A stretch of 64,000 bases of DNA from Scalesia atractyloides (GCA_947069175.1 CAMTDV010000002.1:10222988-10286987); one strand, 5' to 3'; counted from the first letter of the stretch, positions 46,696-58,023 are shown. A program made the numbers and translations. The notes: generated by a model not told the origin, from the letters alone.

Positions 46696-46989
46696 TCACA
46701 TTATAAAGTCTTTAAAATGAATTGGTATTCTTGTGGTTCTCTTTCCTAGAGAGCGGAGCGGATCTTGTCTTGTTGCAGTGGGTGGTGACTGAGGAAATTG
46801 ATGTTGTTCGGACTGTGGTTGAAGCTCTTGATGCTGCTGGTGAAACCCTTGATTTACTTGATTTGAAGAGGCATAGATTTCTGTTAACAATCTCTTCCTC
46901 ATATGTGCCCGCTTTTTCTTGATCGGCATTTGGGTAGCAACATAATTTGAGGTTTCTCCCACTCGGAGCAAGCGTTTGATGTTTTTCAT
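46696..46989 (-). pseudogene. Unidentified coding-like block, copy 1
   Basis: 97 codons on the minus strand, preceded by an acceptor-like AAATTACAG. It starts MKNIKRLLRVGETSNYVATQ, with a basic segment (PIKKKRAHMRKRLL), a Gln/His-rich part (HQQHQELQPQSEQHQFPQSP) and an end GKRTTRIPIHFKDFIM that resembles the linker before copia RT only loosely. The homologous block 52520-52760 has frameshifts. I do not recognise the family. It may be an exon of a decayed gene carried by both duplicates. Confidence 0.35.
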
Positions 46990-47223
46990 TTCTGTAATTT
47001 ATTTAAGATAATATTCAACATCAATCTTCATAAACGATTTACTAAAGATTTGAATACCAACAAAATTAAATTCATTTATATTATGCTTTATTTTCCTTTC
47101 CGTACCGCTATTAAGACTTAGAAGAATAAATATATATTATTTGATGATTTATCATCACATATCACACTGATGAAACTTAATAGTAGGATGCAGAAAAGCA
47201 CATAAATACAAATTAATCTATTG

Positions 47224-47224
<1 letters not shown>

Positions 47225-47265
<41 letters not shown>
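47225..47265. repeat. AT microsatellite (empty MITE site)
   Basis: Pure AT repeat. The equivalent tract in copy 2 (53030-54415) contains two MITEs. Confidence 0.9.
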
Positions 47266-47267
<2 letters not shown>

Positions 47268-47810
47268 CACATTCATATGAATTTTACAATCCTTAAAAAT
47301 ATTAAAAATTGTGTAAACATGCAGTGAATACCCAACGTTAGACAGGTTCAGAAAGAAACCACCAACTATCAGAGCTAATATAATATTTCTATAAAATTTA
47401 TATGTAATTATGACGATTATGTATAAGTAATCACATTTAGTTAACCGTTTTCAAGACATGCGTTCCAAAGTTTTTTAAATGAAAATTACTTTTGAAAGAA
47501 AATGAGCCATATTATGTTTAATCAAAATAAAACGCCAAAATTTAAAGATATGATTCATGATTTCACAAACACACAAAACATATGAAACATATATATGTGT
47601 GCTGTTGTTAAAATCGAAACAATAATTATCAAAAAGGCTTCGGCCCATGAATTTCTATATGAAATCCAATATCCTACCCGAGATGGAAAAAGTATAGCAA
47701 ACAAGTAATTTCTCCGATGATTGTTTACTTCTCTAACTTGTGGTGTTCTGAAAATAAAATTTAACCACATCTTCATTTTTATTTTTCGAACTTAATGAAA
47801 TAGCTATAAT

Positions 47811-47812
<2 letters not shown>

Positions 47813-47894
<82 letters not shown>

Positions 47895-48353
47895 GGAGAA
47901 TTCAAATGAGAAGAAAAATTTTGTAAAAATAAAAAGAATAACTTTTAAACCAATAGAAATTCTCTATTTACTTTATTTAATATGTGTATTTAATATTATA
48001 AAAAAAAGCATATAGGTAAACATATAATTGCCATTATTAGCTAATTAATTATGTTTGTAACTCATTATTTTAATATACTTTTTCAAGATAAAATAATTTA
48101 TGGTGAAAAACAATTTTCGACATGTGTAGGATAAATTTTGAAATGTGTAGGGTATATTTACATGTGTGTAGGGTAAATTCCGATAAATATAAGATAAATG
48201 TAGGATAAATTTTGAAATGTGCAGGATAAAATGTCTTTGTTTTATTAATGAGAGATAACATATTAATGAAAGGAATTATAAATTATTTAATATCTTACTA
48301 TTATGCCCTTTCTTTTTTTTTCTCATATTAAATTTCTTCTCAAATGAACCTTC

Positions 48354-48393
<40 letters not shown>

Positions 48394-48394
48394 C
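47813..48394. mobile_element. MITE (family 3) inside a long AT tract
   Basis: The element, ~47888-48358, lies between AT repeats of 70 and 35 bp. Left end GGAGAATTCAAATGAGAAGA and right end (minus strand) GGGGAAGGTTCATTTGAGAA form inverted repeats. The interior has repeats of a TGTAGGATAAATTTTGAAA word. A second copy is at 53060-53548. Confidence 0.8.
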
Positions 48395-48449
48395 ATTAAT
48401 TTTAGCAAGCAATAAGAATCCTGAAAAAAAATAGCATTAATTTATACTT

Positions 48450-49440
48450 ACCACGCTCGGTATGGTTTGGATCTTTATGGTGATCTCTACATTATCAAGT
48501 TTTTCAAAGGGTTTTAGGTCCATCGCTTTTAGGCCCTTGCGTTTGTTGCTTGAACCAACTTTGGATCATAGAGGGAGAGCTCGAGGTTTGGGCGCAGAAG
48601 CAGTGGGAGTTTCTTTCTTGATAGGAGCACCAATTTGAACATAGGTCAGGACATCATCAAGACCAAAACTTCCTTTGGCTTTAGGGCTTCCTGCTGCTAC
48701 TGTGAAAAGTTAAGATTGGGAATGCCTGGACATCTGAGAGAACCTTAAAGGATTAGAAAGTTACATAAAGACATTATGGACTCTAAAATTTGGGATTGGA
48801 AACTCACGGCCTGGATGGATTGATCCTGCGGGTTTGTTTTATTGTGCTCCAATCATTCTTATTGTGCTTTGTTTTAACGAAGGGGTATTGCGGGTTTGAT
48901 TCTGATTGTGAATCGACTAGCTCCGTGGGTCAGTAAGTCATAAACGTCGGCAAGTTCAAAAACCGTGATGTTGAAGGAGTGTTTCTGATTAAGCTCGTTT
49001 ATAACAAAAAGAACCCTCCACAAGAGAGGCATGACTTGAGAATAGCGTATTTGGCCAGGTTAAAGAACTCGATCACTAAGAGCTAAACTGAAAAGTAAAA
49101 CCAATAGAGAAGGATAACACGAAAAAACAGACCCAAGTTTCAGAACTGAGCTCTGCCTTGCTCTAGGAATCATAAAGGCGGATAATGGTACCTTCGAGTA
49201 AGGATTGAGAGACAGCAAGGTGGTCGATGGCCTGATTGTCAAAATTACAGAGTTCTACGTCGGTGGGCTTCAGTATCTCCGGGTCGAAGAATTCAGAAGC
49301 ATTAGATGAACAAGGTTCTTTTTGGAAAACATGGATCGTCAGAGAAATGAAAATAAAAAAAACTAGAGAGAAAGAAGGGAGAGAAGTGACCTTGATTTCT
49401 CGAAACTCTTAATGTTATGATGATGGAAGAGTGAATGTAG
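48450..49440 (-). pseudogene. Decayed plant transposon protein gene
   Basis: The minus strand at about 49315-49080 reads FFDPEILKPTDVELCNFDNQ, then AIDHLAVSQSLLEGTIIRLY and SSETWVCFFVLSFSIGFTFQ, with a stop in between. After a frameshift comes MPLLWRVLFVINELNQKHSF, then NITVFELADVYDLLTHGASR (about 49030-48905). This looks like the widespread plant 'putative gypsy-type transposon' protein family (recalled, PF04195-like); its role is unclear. A TATA-like TTATAACC on the minus strand near 49455 and a CT-rich leader at 49340-49400 may be its promoter. Stops and shifts make it non-functional. Downstream, 48450-48720 has matching codon composition but no clear domain. Confidence 0.55.
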
Positions 49441-49595
49441 GAGCTGTTGGTTATAAAGGATTGACATCAATTAAATCGAAGGGTAAAAAAGTCCAAGAAA
49501 CACGGTACGAACCCTAGTCACATGATAAACATCTTTAAATCATATCTTTAAATCCTAACCATGAGTTTGAAAAAGATTTCAAAACATTTTTACAG

Positions 49596-50276
49596 TGTTA
49601 CACACCTCTAAAATTGAGGGCAATTGTTTGGAGTAAAATTTCTATCATCAGGATCCTGACTATACTAAGTCTCGATAGGATCCTGATGTGCTATATATGA
49701 GTCGGGATCCTGATAGGACCAAGGATCTTGAATATATTTGTTACTAATAAGTTACTTCTAATGAGAGAATATTCTGAAGGAATATTCTAATAACAAATGG
49801 CTAGAAGATAGCTTGGGCTAGAATTGTAGTTAAAAGTGGTTCAACAAAACATGTGGAAACGAGATTGAAGTTTGCAATGGTCAATGACTAAGTCTGCTCA
49901 GGATCCCGAGAATCTCGAAATTTTAGTTAGGATTCGTTTTGAACGTTCTAATATAAATAGACTAAATCAGATCAATGTAGGACACTTCCACACACTCACT
50001 CTTCACTAAATTCACATTCACAATCACTCTCACATCAGTTGTAACACTTAGCTTGATCGATCCAAGTCCTTCAATTGTAATTTTTACTCATTTGATATTA
50101 GTGGAGCTGTGCAGTTTGCAGCTCACTAGGTTTTTTTTGCTGGAGATCAACTTTTTGAAGAGGATCAAGGGCTTTTCCCTGTTTTGGTCAAAACTGTTAT
50201 TCTATACAAAGATCCTGACGTTTCCTCTAGGATCCCAACTATATACTTTTAAATTTTATACGTGTCGATTCTCACA
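49596..50276 (+). repeat. Possible solo LTR (copia-like)
   Basis: Begins TGTTACACACC and ends GATTCTCACA, ~681 bp. TATA-like AATATAAATAGAC lies at about 49949-49961, followed by a CT/CA-rich leader. PBS-like TTTGGTATTA comes seven bases after the end. The U3-like part has several GGATCCTGA words (49650-49715, 49894). No partner LTR or coding region follows in the window. Confidence 0.4.
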
Positions 50277-50819
50277 TTCTAAATTTGGTATTAAAAATTA
50301 GAATATCTATTTTTGACCAAAACAGTTCCTAGTGGATGTTAAGAGACAATACAATCTGCAAATGATTTTCCATTATGATAGCTCAAATACTATTAAACCG
50401 AAAAACAAATAAGATACTTAAAAAATTAAAAGAAATGCTACTGAAGATGTTGACAGGCCTCAGCTGAATTAGTGTCCAAGCAAATAGTGCAGTTAATCCT
50501 GGCAAGGGTAAACACCATGACAATCCAACACCACCTGGTATACTATTTTGTTAGCAAAACACAGAAATAAAATAAACAAAAAATATATGGTTCACATTTG
50601 GTGTATCAGTATATATGTTCGAAATTTATATTTCTTGATCCAGGATAATATTCAAGTAAAGTAGTTGTATGAAAGCGTATATTACACCTATACTATATTA
50701 TATAATGTACGGGAAGGGCATTTTTAAATACCCAAACGTTAACAACTTATTTTAGTTTAATGTATAATATACAACCCTAGAATCATGGTAAATTAGTTTT
50801 TCCAACAATAGTTATATAT
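50277..50819. other. Intergenic DNA
   Basis: AT-rich, no ORF or clear repeat. It starts with the PBS-like sequence next to the possible solo LTR. Confidence 0.4.
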
Positions 50820-51184
50820 AAGGAGGAGATCATAAGAAAACTGACAAACTCTATTTGTAGGTGCATTACATTTGTGTAATACATTAAAAAAAAGAACACT
50901 ATGCGGAGCGCAAGGCCGTTTTTTATGTTACACATGAGGAATGGTACTTTTTTTTTGCTTTATTTCATTTTTTTTAGTTTTTGGGATATATTGCATATAT
51001 GAATTATAAAAAAAATAAAAAATCGGAAAAAAATGGTACTATTAAACATGTGTGTAGTAAATCGATTTTTGCCTCATGGACCGCAAGCAATTTTCCTTGC
51101 AATCGAAAGCATGTTTTTTTTTAATTTGCATATGTGAATTACATATGTGTAATACAACTTCGGATGGAGTTTTTTAGTTTTCAC

Positions 51185-51268
<84 letters not shown>
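50820..51268. mobile_element. MITE (family 4) and adjacent 80-bp AT tract
   Basis: The element spans ~50821-51189. Left end AGATCATAAGAAAACTGACA and right end (minus strand) TGTGTGAAAACTAAAAAACT form imperfect inverted repeats. An inner ATTACATTTGTGTAATACA/GAATTACATATGTGTAATAC pair adds to the fold. It is flanked by TATATA and a long AT microsatellite (51187-51268). Confidence 0.6.
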
Positions 51269-51270
<2 letters not shown>

Positions 51271-53026
51271 CATTGTGGTGGGATGGGTCATAACCGTGAC
51301 TGATAAGTAGCATGCAACCAACCATTAGTAAAGTTATAAAACAAAAACACAAATTTATACAGTTAGATTATGTCAAACGTACGTAAGCACAAACGCGAAC
51401 TTATGCTGTGAGCTCACGTAAAATCATTTTTTATTTTTAGTTTTACTATTTGTTTTTGTATTAATAAATTCATAATGGACCTATCATACTTATATGGGTT
51501 TCGGTTTAGGAGATTTCATGCGAATTTGATAGATTAATAAATTTAAATAACTTTTTTTGAAGATTAAAAATTATTCAAGCAAAATATAAGTTGTTTGAAG
51601 TAGAAATTAGTTACTGTTGTTGAGTTGAATTATGGTTTTTTTACCTTGGTTGTTGAGTTCAATTGTTGTTTTTTGCCTTGGGATACTTAACTTTATTAAG
51701 TATTATATAGTGACATGATACGCTATAATACAATGTAATACTATTTTATGATATAATAAGATATGATACAACTATAAATAATATAAGATAGATAGATCAT
51801 ACAATACCATAAAAATGTAATACTATTCTAACTTTTTAAAAATGTTTTAATAGATAAAAATACTTGCTTTACAGAATTTTTTGTAATAATAATAATAATA
51901 ACAAGTATAATAATTGGATCTAACACAAAAGTTTCATTCCTAAACGATAATAATTATAGTAAACAATATTTTTAATGAAAAAGTAACAGCTAAAATAGAA
52001 AATAAAAGGAAAAAAAACAAAACAATAAAAAAAATGTCATAACAACATAAGGAGTTGCATTTACCATGAGGTACATTTAACAAAACTATTTAGTATGAAA
52101 TAACATGATATGATATTATACTATATATAAATATAATGAGACTTAATGTTGGTATTTTGCTTTTACCAATTGATTGATGCAATGTATAGTGCTATTATGA
52201 CTATAGTTAATAGTTATATATCTAACATATTTTCTCAACAATTAGAGAATAGTGAAAGTTCGAAGTAAGGGTGTCATCTAACTTTTAAGAAAAAGTCAAA
52301 GTTAGAGTATGACAGATATACATACAGAAATATAGAAGCATATGTATGTGATAATTAGTGAAAAGTTAGAGACCCGATCAAACAAATTTAAGTCAGTTCA
52401 AACATCTTATTTCTCCATACTTCAAAAAAAGAAAAAAACGGAAATTACAACCATTGATTATCACATTATAAAGTCTTTAAAATGAAATGGTATTCTTGTG
52501 GTTCTCTTTCCTAGAGAATGGTACTAATCGTGTCTAGTTGTAGTGGGTGGTGACTGAGAAAATTGAGGTTGTTGTTCGGACTATTGTTGTAGCTCTTGTT
52601 TTGGCCGTTGAAACGCTTGATTTACTTGATTTGAAAAGGCATAGATTTCTATTAACAATCTCTTCCTCATATGTGCTCGCTTTTTCTTGATCGGCATCTG
52701 GATAGCAACTGAATTTGAGGTTTCTTCGTCTCGAAGCAAGCTTTTGATGTTTTTCATTTCTGTAATTCTTTAAAATAATATTCAGCATCAGTGTTAGATA
52801 GTATTCAAAATCAATCTTCATAAATGATTTACTAAATATTTGAATACCAAAAAATTAAATCCATTTATATTATGCTTTTTTTTTCTTTCCGTACCGTTAT
52901 TATAACTTTAGAAGAACAAATATATGTATTGGATGATTTATCATCACATATATCACATTGATGAAACTTAATAGTAGGATGAAGAAAAGCACATGAACAC
53001 AAATTAATCTAATGAAAACTTCGTTG

Positions 53027-53059
<33 letters not shown>

Positions 53060-53063
<4 letters not shown>

Positions 53064-53548
53064 AGAGTTCAAATGAGAATTTTTTTTGTAAGAATAAAAA
53101 AATAACTTTTAAACCAATAGAAATTCTCCATTTACTTCATTAAATGTGTGTATTTAATATTATGGAAAAAAGCAATATAGGTAAATCTATAATTATCATT
53201 AATTAGCTAATTAATTATCCTTGTAACTCATTTTTTTAATATACTTTTTCAAGATAAAATAATTTATGATGAAGGACAATTTTCGACATGTGTAGGATAA
53301 ATTTTAGTATGTGTAGGATAAATTTTGAAATGTGGAGGGTATTTTTACATGTGTGTAGGGTAAATTCCGATAAGTATGAGATATATGTAGGATAAATTAT
53401 GAACTGTGTAGGATATAATGTTTTTGTTTTATTAATGAGAGATAACATAATTAATGAGAGGAGTTATAAATTATATAATGTTTTACCATTATGTCATTTC
53501 TTCTTTTTCTTTTCACATTAAATTTCTTCTCAAATGAATCTTCCCCTA
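53060..53548. mobile_element. MITE (family 3), second copy
   Basis: Left end GAAGAGTTCAAATGAGAA; right end on minus GGGGAAGATTCATTTGAGAA. The interior matches 47888-48358, including TACTTTTTCAAGATAAAATA and ACAATTTTCGACATGTGTAG. It is flanked by AT repeats. Confidence 0.8.
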
Positions 53549-53555
53549 TATATAT

Positions 53556-54348
53556 AGTAGAGTTTATGCGAGAACCGCGAGAACTAATGTAAACACAAAA
53601 AATACCTAAAATTATCTAAAAAACAAAATTTTTTTAATAATTAAAAAAAGTCGCTATATTTCGTCACTAAAAAAATTTCGAGTAACAATTATCGATGCAG
53701 ATGTGCATATGTATAATTTATTTGACAAATTCCGTAATGTATTACCGTAGTTGACAATTGCAATTTTATTTACACGACCATCTGTAATACACTAATTTTT
53801 AGATTACCAATATTAAAAATGCATATGTACATCATTATGCATAACCATGTTATAACGTGTTTTGGTACAAAATTTGTGATTTTAAATGATAAAGTATGCC
53901 CATATACATGTTTTTTGGTTAGTTATATCTAGTGGTTGATTGTTTGGTAATATTTGTCACTTTATGATATAATATGTTGTTTGGATGGTATGGAGGGTGT
54001 TACTAAAAAAATCGAGTAACAATGTATTATTTCTTTGACAAATTCCGTAATACATTACCAATATTAGACAATTGCACTTCATTTACACTACCATCCGTAA
54101 TTCACTGCTTTTTACATTAGCAAAATTAGAAATGCATATGTACATCTATATGTATGAACATGATATAACGTGTTTTGATACATTTCTTTTAATACACTTT
54201 ACCTTTCATATATCACACCATACATACTACACTACCATTACCTTCTACCATCCAGAATACAGTACCATTACCTCCTACCATACATAATACAATACCATTA
54301 CCAATATTTTACTTTATACATATTATATCTATTGGTTTAAACGTTCTG
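53556..54348. mobile_element. Family 1 related element, internally duplicated
   Basis: Starts AGAGTTTATGCGAGAACCGC and AATACCTAA as in the end of the MITE at 2920-3345. Two internal blocks, 53680-53880 and 54008-54180, repeat GACAAATTCCGTAAT, ATTGACAATTGCA-like and ATATAACGTGTTTTG words. A CCATTACCTYCTACCAT repeat lies at 54235-54300. Its right terminus is unclear. Confidence 0.55.
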
Positions 54349-55035
54349 CTATATATATATATATATTATATATATGTATATATGTATGTATATATATATA
54401 TATATACACACACTTTTGTTCCACATTCATATGAATTTTACAATTCTTAAAAATATTAAAAATTATGTAAACATGTTGTGAATACTCAACGTTAGACTGG
54501 TCCAGATGGGAAATCACCAACTATCAGAGCTAATAAATTTTTTCTATAAAATTTACATATAATAATGACGATTATGTATATGTAATCACATCTAGTTAAC
54601 CGATTTCATGACTACAAAAATGAAAACGCCCAAATTTAAAGATATGGTTAATGGATTCACAAATACACAAACTTATGGAACATATATATGTGTGTGTTAT
54701 TGTTAAAATGGAAACCAAAATTACCAAAAGGCTCTGGCCCCTGAATTTCTATATGAAATCCAATATCTTACCCGAGAGGGAAAAAGTATAGTAAACAAAT
54801 ATTTTCTCCAATGATTGTTTACTTCTCTAAGTTGTGGTGTTAAAGTAAATCTTCTGACCGACCCACTGGCCTGCTAAATTTATAGACACGACAACAAAGT
54901 AATATAATTATATTGTATTATATTTTACTAATTACCGAAAGAAACGTTTTCATGACTCTGAAAATAGAATTTAATCACATCTTTATTTTTTATTTTTGAA
55001 CTTAATGAAATAGCTAAAATATGTGTGTATATATA

Positions 55036-55297
55036 GGGTAGGAAGCGTAAGAGAAATCTAATTTATTTGAGAAACTTGGAAAGTATCCTTGATCACATTT
55101 CTTTAAGTTTTTCCTGATATACACATTTGTATAGTTTAAAATTAACTTGTCAAATCTTGAATTATAAACATGTGTATATAGTGAATTTTAAACTTTACAT
55201 ATATGTATATTACGAAAAACTTAAGGAAAATGTGTGGTACAGAATAATTCTCAAGTTTCCCAACTAGCCTATTATTTCTCACACAATCCTAAGCCTG
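55036..55297. mobile_element. MITE (family 5)
   Basis: Left end GGGTAGGAAGCGTAAGAGAA with TTGAGAAACTTGGAAA. Right end on minus CAGGCTTAGGATTGTGTGAG with TTGGGAAACTTGAGAA. It is flanked by TATATA and sits in the tract equivalent to the one holding family 3 in copy 1 (47813-48394). Confidence 0.7.
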
Positions 55298-55687
55298 TAT
55301 ATAGGGTCCGAATATGGAGAAAACGTCTAAATGTATAAAAAACGTTGAGAATGATTTTGATGTAGACATGTGGAACTGGTGACTAAGGGCAATATTGGTT
55401 TATAAGACATAACCCGCCTCTTAAATCATTAATGCGTTTTCGGCTTAGTTGATTATAAGCACATGAAAACTCCACTGTTAAGCATGATAGGAAGTCTCCG
55501 ACCGAGCAACCAAAAACAAACCAGTGAGTTCCTAGATATGTATCCCATCAAGGGAATGGGCAAACGGACAATATTGATGGTGCGAGGGGATGGATGTTAC
55601 AGTTTAAAGCTTAGCTTATCTTTGAATCATATTCTCAATAGGTTTTCAACTCTATAGTACTCATGAAGAATAATTAATATATATATA

Positions 55688-56070
55688 GGGTAGGAGTTGG
55701 CTAAAAAGTACATTTTCCTACAAAATGTAAAAATTCATAAAACAAACTCAAAACGCACAAATAACAAAGTAAAGATTACTAAAACGTCATATTTGTAGAT
55801 TTGGTGTTGTGTTTTGGATGATAAGGCTTTGATTATCGAATGACTAACAATAATGTGTTTTATGTTGATTATCACGTTGTGTTTTATACTCATAGTTCTA
55901 CGATTGTGTGTTTGAAGTTTTTATGGACTGTTAGGGTTTGAAAATTGTGTTTTAGTGATCTTCACTCTATTATTTGTGGGGTTTGAGTGTGTTTTATGGC
56001 TGAAATTGTGATGTTTTATGAATTTGTACACTTTGTAGGAAAAATAGACTTTGTAGCCGAACCTCACCCA
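55688..56070. mobile_element. MITE (family 6) nested in Cassandra
   Basis: Left end GGGTAGGAGTTGGCTAAAAA then TTTCCTACAAA; right end on minus TGGGTGAGGTTCGGCTACAA then TTTTCCTACAAA. Flanked by TATATATA. Interior GT-rich, non-coding. Confidence 0.8.
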
Positions 56071-56339
56071 ATATATATATATACACACACACATACTCCA
56101 GCCCGCCTTGAATTAATGTGACAAAAGTAACCGAATATCTTCTTCGGCGAAATCATCATACTCAAAAAAGACATTGAAGTTACTCATGTTGGATCTAATT
56201 GATTAAGGTGTGGACTCTAAACAATTATATGTGTACGGATTTAAGTCTTCTCTACCTCGTAGTCGGGAATCTAAGTTCGTTATTATGTGACTCTAAAACT
56301 GTTATGGTTATATTGTTATTATATATTATATTGCTATCC

Positions 56340-56420
56340 TGAATTTGAAATCTCGAATTTGAATGTGAAGTCTGAATATGAAATCTGAATGTGAAGGCGG
56401 AAGGTGAAATTTGAACATGG
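56340..56420. repeat. 13-bp degenerate tandem repeats
   Basis: GAATTTGAAATCT, GAATGTGAAGTCT, GAATATGAAATCT, GAATGTGAAGGCG and similar, inside the Cassandra internal region. Confidence 0.8.
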
Positions 56421-56799
56421 TACCTCATACTGATATATTTATACGAATATTATATGTTTTGTATACATTATATACATCATAGTTGTTGTCCCACTGAGTC
56501 ATGTATATGTCTTTTATGTACATTAGGTTACATGTTTATTCAAGATCTTGGAAAAAAGGCTTGAGAGAATTAAAGACTCATAAAGTTAATGATGTTTATA
56601 ATGTATTTTGTAATTAAATGGTAAAGAAATGTAATGTTTTTATTATTAGTGAAATTATGCTAGATTTTTCTTACTTGTACAAGTGACACATCAGCCCAAG
56701 ATTGGGCGAGGTGTTACAATTAAGGTTTATAAGATATGCCCTGCATTTTAAATCATCAACACGTTTTAGGCTTAGTGGTTATGGAGCATATTAAAAACC

Positions 56800-56865
56800 C
56801 ACAGTTAAGCATGTTTAGGTAGGAGTAGTACTAGGATAGGTGACCTCCTAGGAAATCTCTATCGA
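56800..56865 (+). pseudogene. 5S rRNA-like segment in Cassandra 3' LTR
   Basis: CACAGTTAAGCATGTTTAGG, then AGGAGTAGTACTAGGATAGG and TGACCTCCTAGGAAATC follow the internal control region of plant 5S rRNA with a few changes (GGATAGG for GGATGGG). In the 5' LTR this segment is shortened (TTAAGCATGATAGGAAGTCT). Confidence 0.85.
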
Positions 56866-56985
56866 GGCAACGAAAAACAAATCTGTGAGTTCTTGGATGG
56901 GCAATCTATCGGGACAAAACAGACAATATAATGACACGGTTTACTTTAGTTGTAACATTACACGCCAAAGATCATCCCCATACAT

Positions 56986-57271
56986 GTCACATGCATATTC
57001 CACCATCATTTTTAAACTCTGGTAACTTTTTGTACGTGATTATTTAAAAAAATACCATACAATTAAGTGTTTTATTATCATTCCAACGAATACACTATTG
57101 CTATACTTTTTGAAATTAAAAACATGACATTTTTAGGGCTTTTTCGAAAACACTAAAAGTATATCAATAGTATACTCGTTGAAGGATTAAAAAACATTGT
57201 ATGTTACGATGTAATTCTTTTTAAAAACGTATGTTACGGATGTTCAAATATGATGGGGAAATTGCATGTGA
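56986..57271. mobile_element. Foldback/MITE with near-complete inverted repeat
   Basis: Left arm TCACATGCATATTCCACCAT; right arm on minus TCACATGCAATTTCCCCATC. The pairing continues inward with TACCATACAAT/TAACATACAAT and TACACTATTGCTATACTTTT/TATACTATTGATATACTTTT. Arms of ~125 bp surround a short centre. Confidence 0.8.
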
Positions 57272-57379
57272 TTAGTTGTTGGGTTATGTAAGATTTTTTG
57301 ATGATGAAAGCCAAAACCGAAGGAAACCATCTTCCCTGTCTGATAGAATAAGGTTAAAGTATAATCAGTGTCCAGAAGT

Positions 57380-57395
57380 CCCCCCCCCCCCCCCC
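57380..57395. repeat. Poly-C tract, 16 bases
   Basis: Uninterrupted C run. Its length may be affected by sequencing. Confidence 0.9.
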
Positions 57396-57469
57396 ATAGC
57401 TTCCCAAATAACCACCTAAACAACTATAACAGAACTATAGGATAAAATACTAAGAAGATCGAGTACAAG

Positions 57470-58023
57470 TGTTGGAATGACAAAGTGTTGGGTCAACAAG
57501 TCAAAGTTGAAGACTAGAGACTAAGTCAACACTGAAGACTAAAGTACTGAATTCCAAAAGTGCAGCGGTTTTGGAATCCCAAATGTTTTCCCTTTGTAAT
57601 ACTGTAATTTAGTGTAACTGTTTGTTTTTTCTTGATCGTCTAGCAATTTGCAATAGTTTTGCAAACTTCTAGCAGTTACATCATTTATTAGGTCTTTTAG
57701 TACCGCTTTCATGCTGACGTCACCAACAGTTCTCTTCTCTTATATATAGTTATGTGCATGATGTAACATTTAACTCCTATAGCTAAAAAAAGAGGAAGAA
57801 CTAAGAGAGTAAGTGAACCTAGTAAGGGGGATATATTATATACTTGGATTGTACTAAAATCATGATGATGTATATACAATCTCATTCAACAATCATTGCC
57901 AAATCCAGTTGTTTTTGTATTGATGTGTTTATTATCACTATTAATTAAATCTTAGAATTCATGATTAAACTATTTTATAAAAAACACACACACACACACT
58001 AATGTATACTCTTAGATCCAACA
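57470..58023 (+). repeat. 5' LTR of Ty1/copia element D
   Basis: TGTTGGAATGAC...GATCCAACA, 554 bp with perfect TGTTGG/CCAACA ends. TATA-like CTTATATATAG is at about 57739. A PBS-like ATTGAAATCCGAGCC, degenerate against TTGGTATCAGAGC, follows at once. An ACAC microsatellite (57984-57999) lies near the end. The second LTR is outside the window. Confidence 0.8.

Larger units (their letters stand above)
45040..47860. repeat. Ancient segmental duplication, copy 1
   Basis: Collinear with 51705-55020: shared blocks include GTAATAATAATAA...TTGGATCTAACACAAAAGTT, TCTCCATACTTCAAAAAAAG, the minus-strand coding-like block 46696-46989 and the ACCAACTATCAGAGCTAATA block. Copies differ by many substitutions and by MITE insertions. 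A TAA microsatellite lies at 45218-45257. Confidence 0.85.
51705..55020. repeat. Ancient segmental duplication, copy 2
   Basis: Counterpart of 45040-47860 in the same orientation. It is lengthened by MITEs at 53060-53548 and 53556-54348 inserted in one AT tract, and lacks the 827-bp element of copy 1. The coding-like block (about 52520-52760, minus) is frameshifted. Confidence 0.85.
55381..56957 (+). mobile_element. Cassandra-type TRIM retrotransposon
   Basis: Two short LTRs (about 55381-55601 and 56712-56957) both contain GGCTTAG and CAGTTAAGCATG/CTGTTAAGCATGAT-like 5S sequence, then CAAACCAGTGAGTTC/CAAATCTGTGAGTTC and GGACAATAT/AGACAATAT blocks. The 3' LTR is bounded by perfect inverted TGTTACA...TGTAACA and preceded by a purine tract GGGCGAGG. 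The internal region has no coding capacity, as expected for TRIMs, and is enlarged by a MITE (55688-56070). Cassandra is the known plant TRIM family carrying 5S rRNA-like LTRs. Confidence 0.8.

Noticed and set aside
51074..51352. 92-codon ORF with Tyr-Ile repeats
   Set aside because: Translation of the AT microsatellite.
56800..56865. Functional 5S rRNA gene
   Set aside because: Only the 3' half is recognisable, and it sits in a TRIM LTR with a partner LTR.
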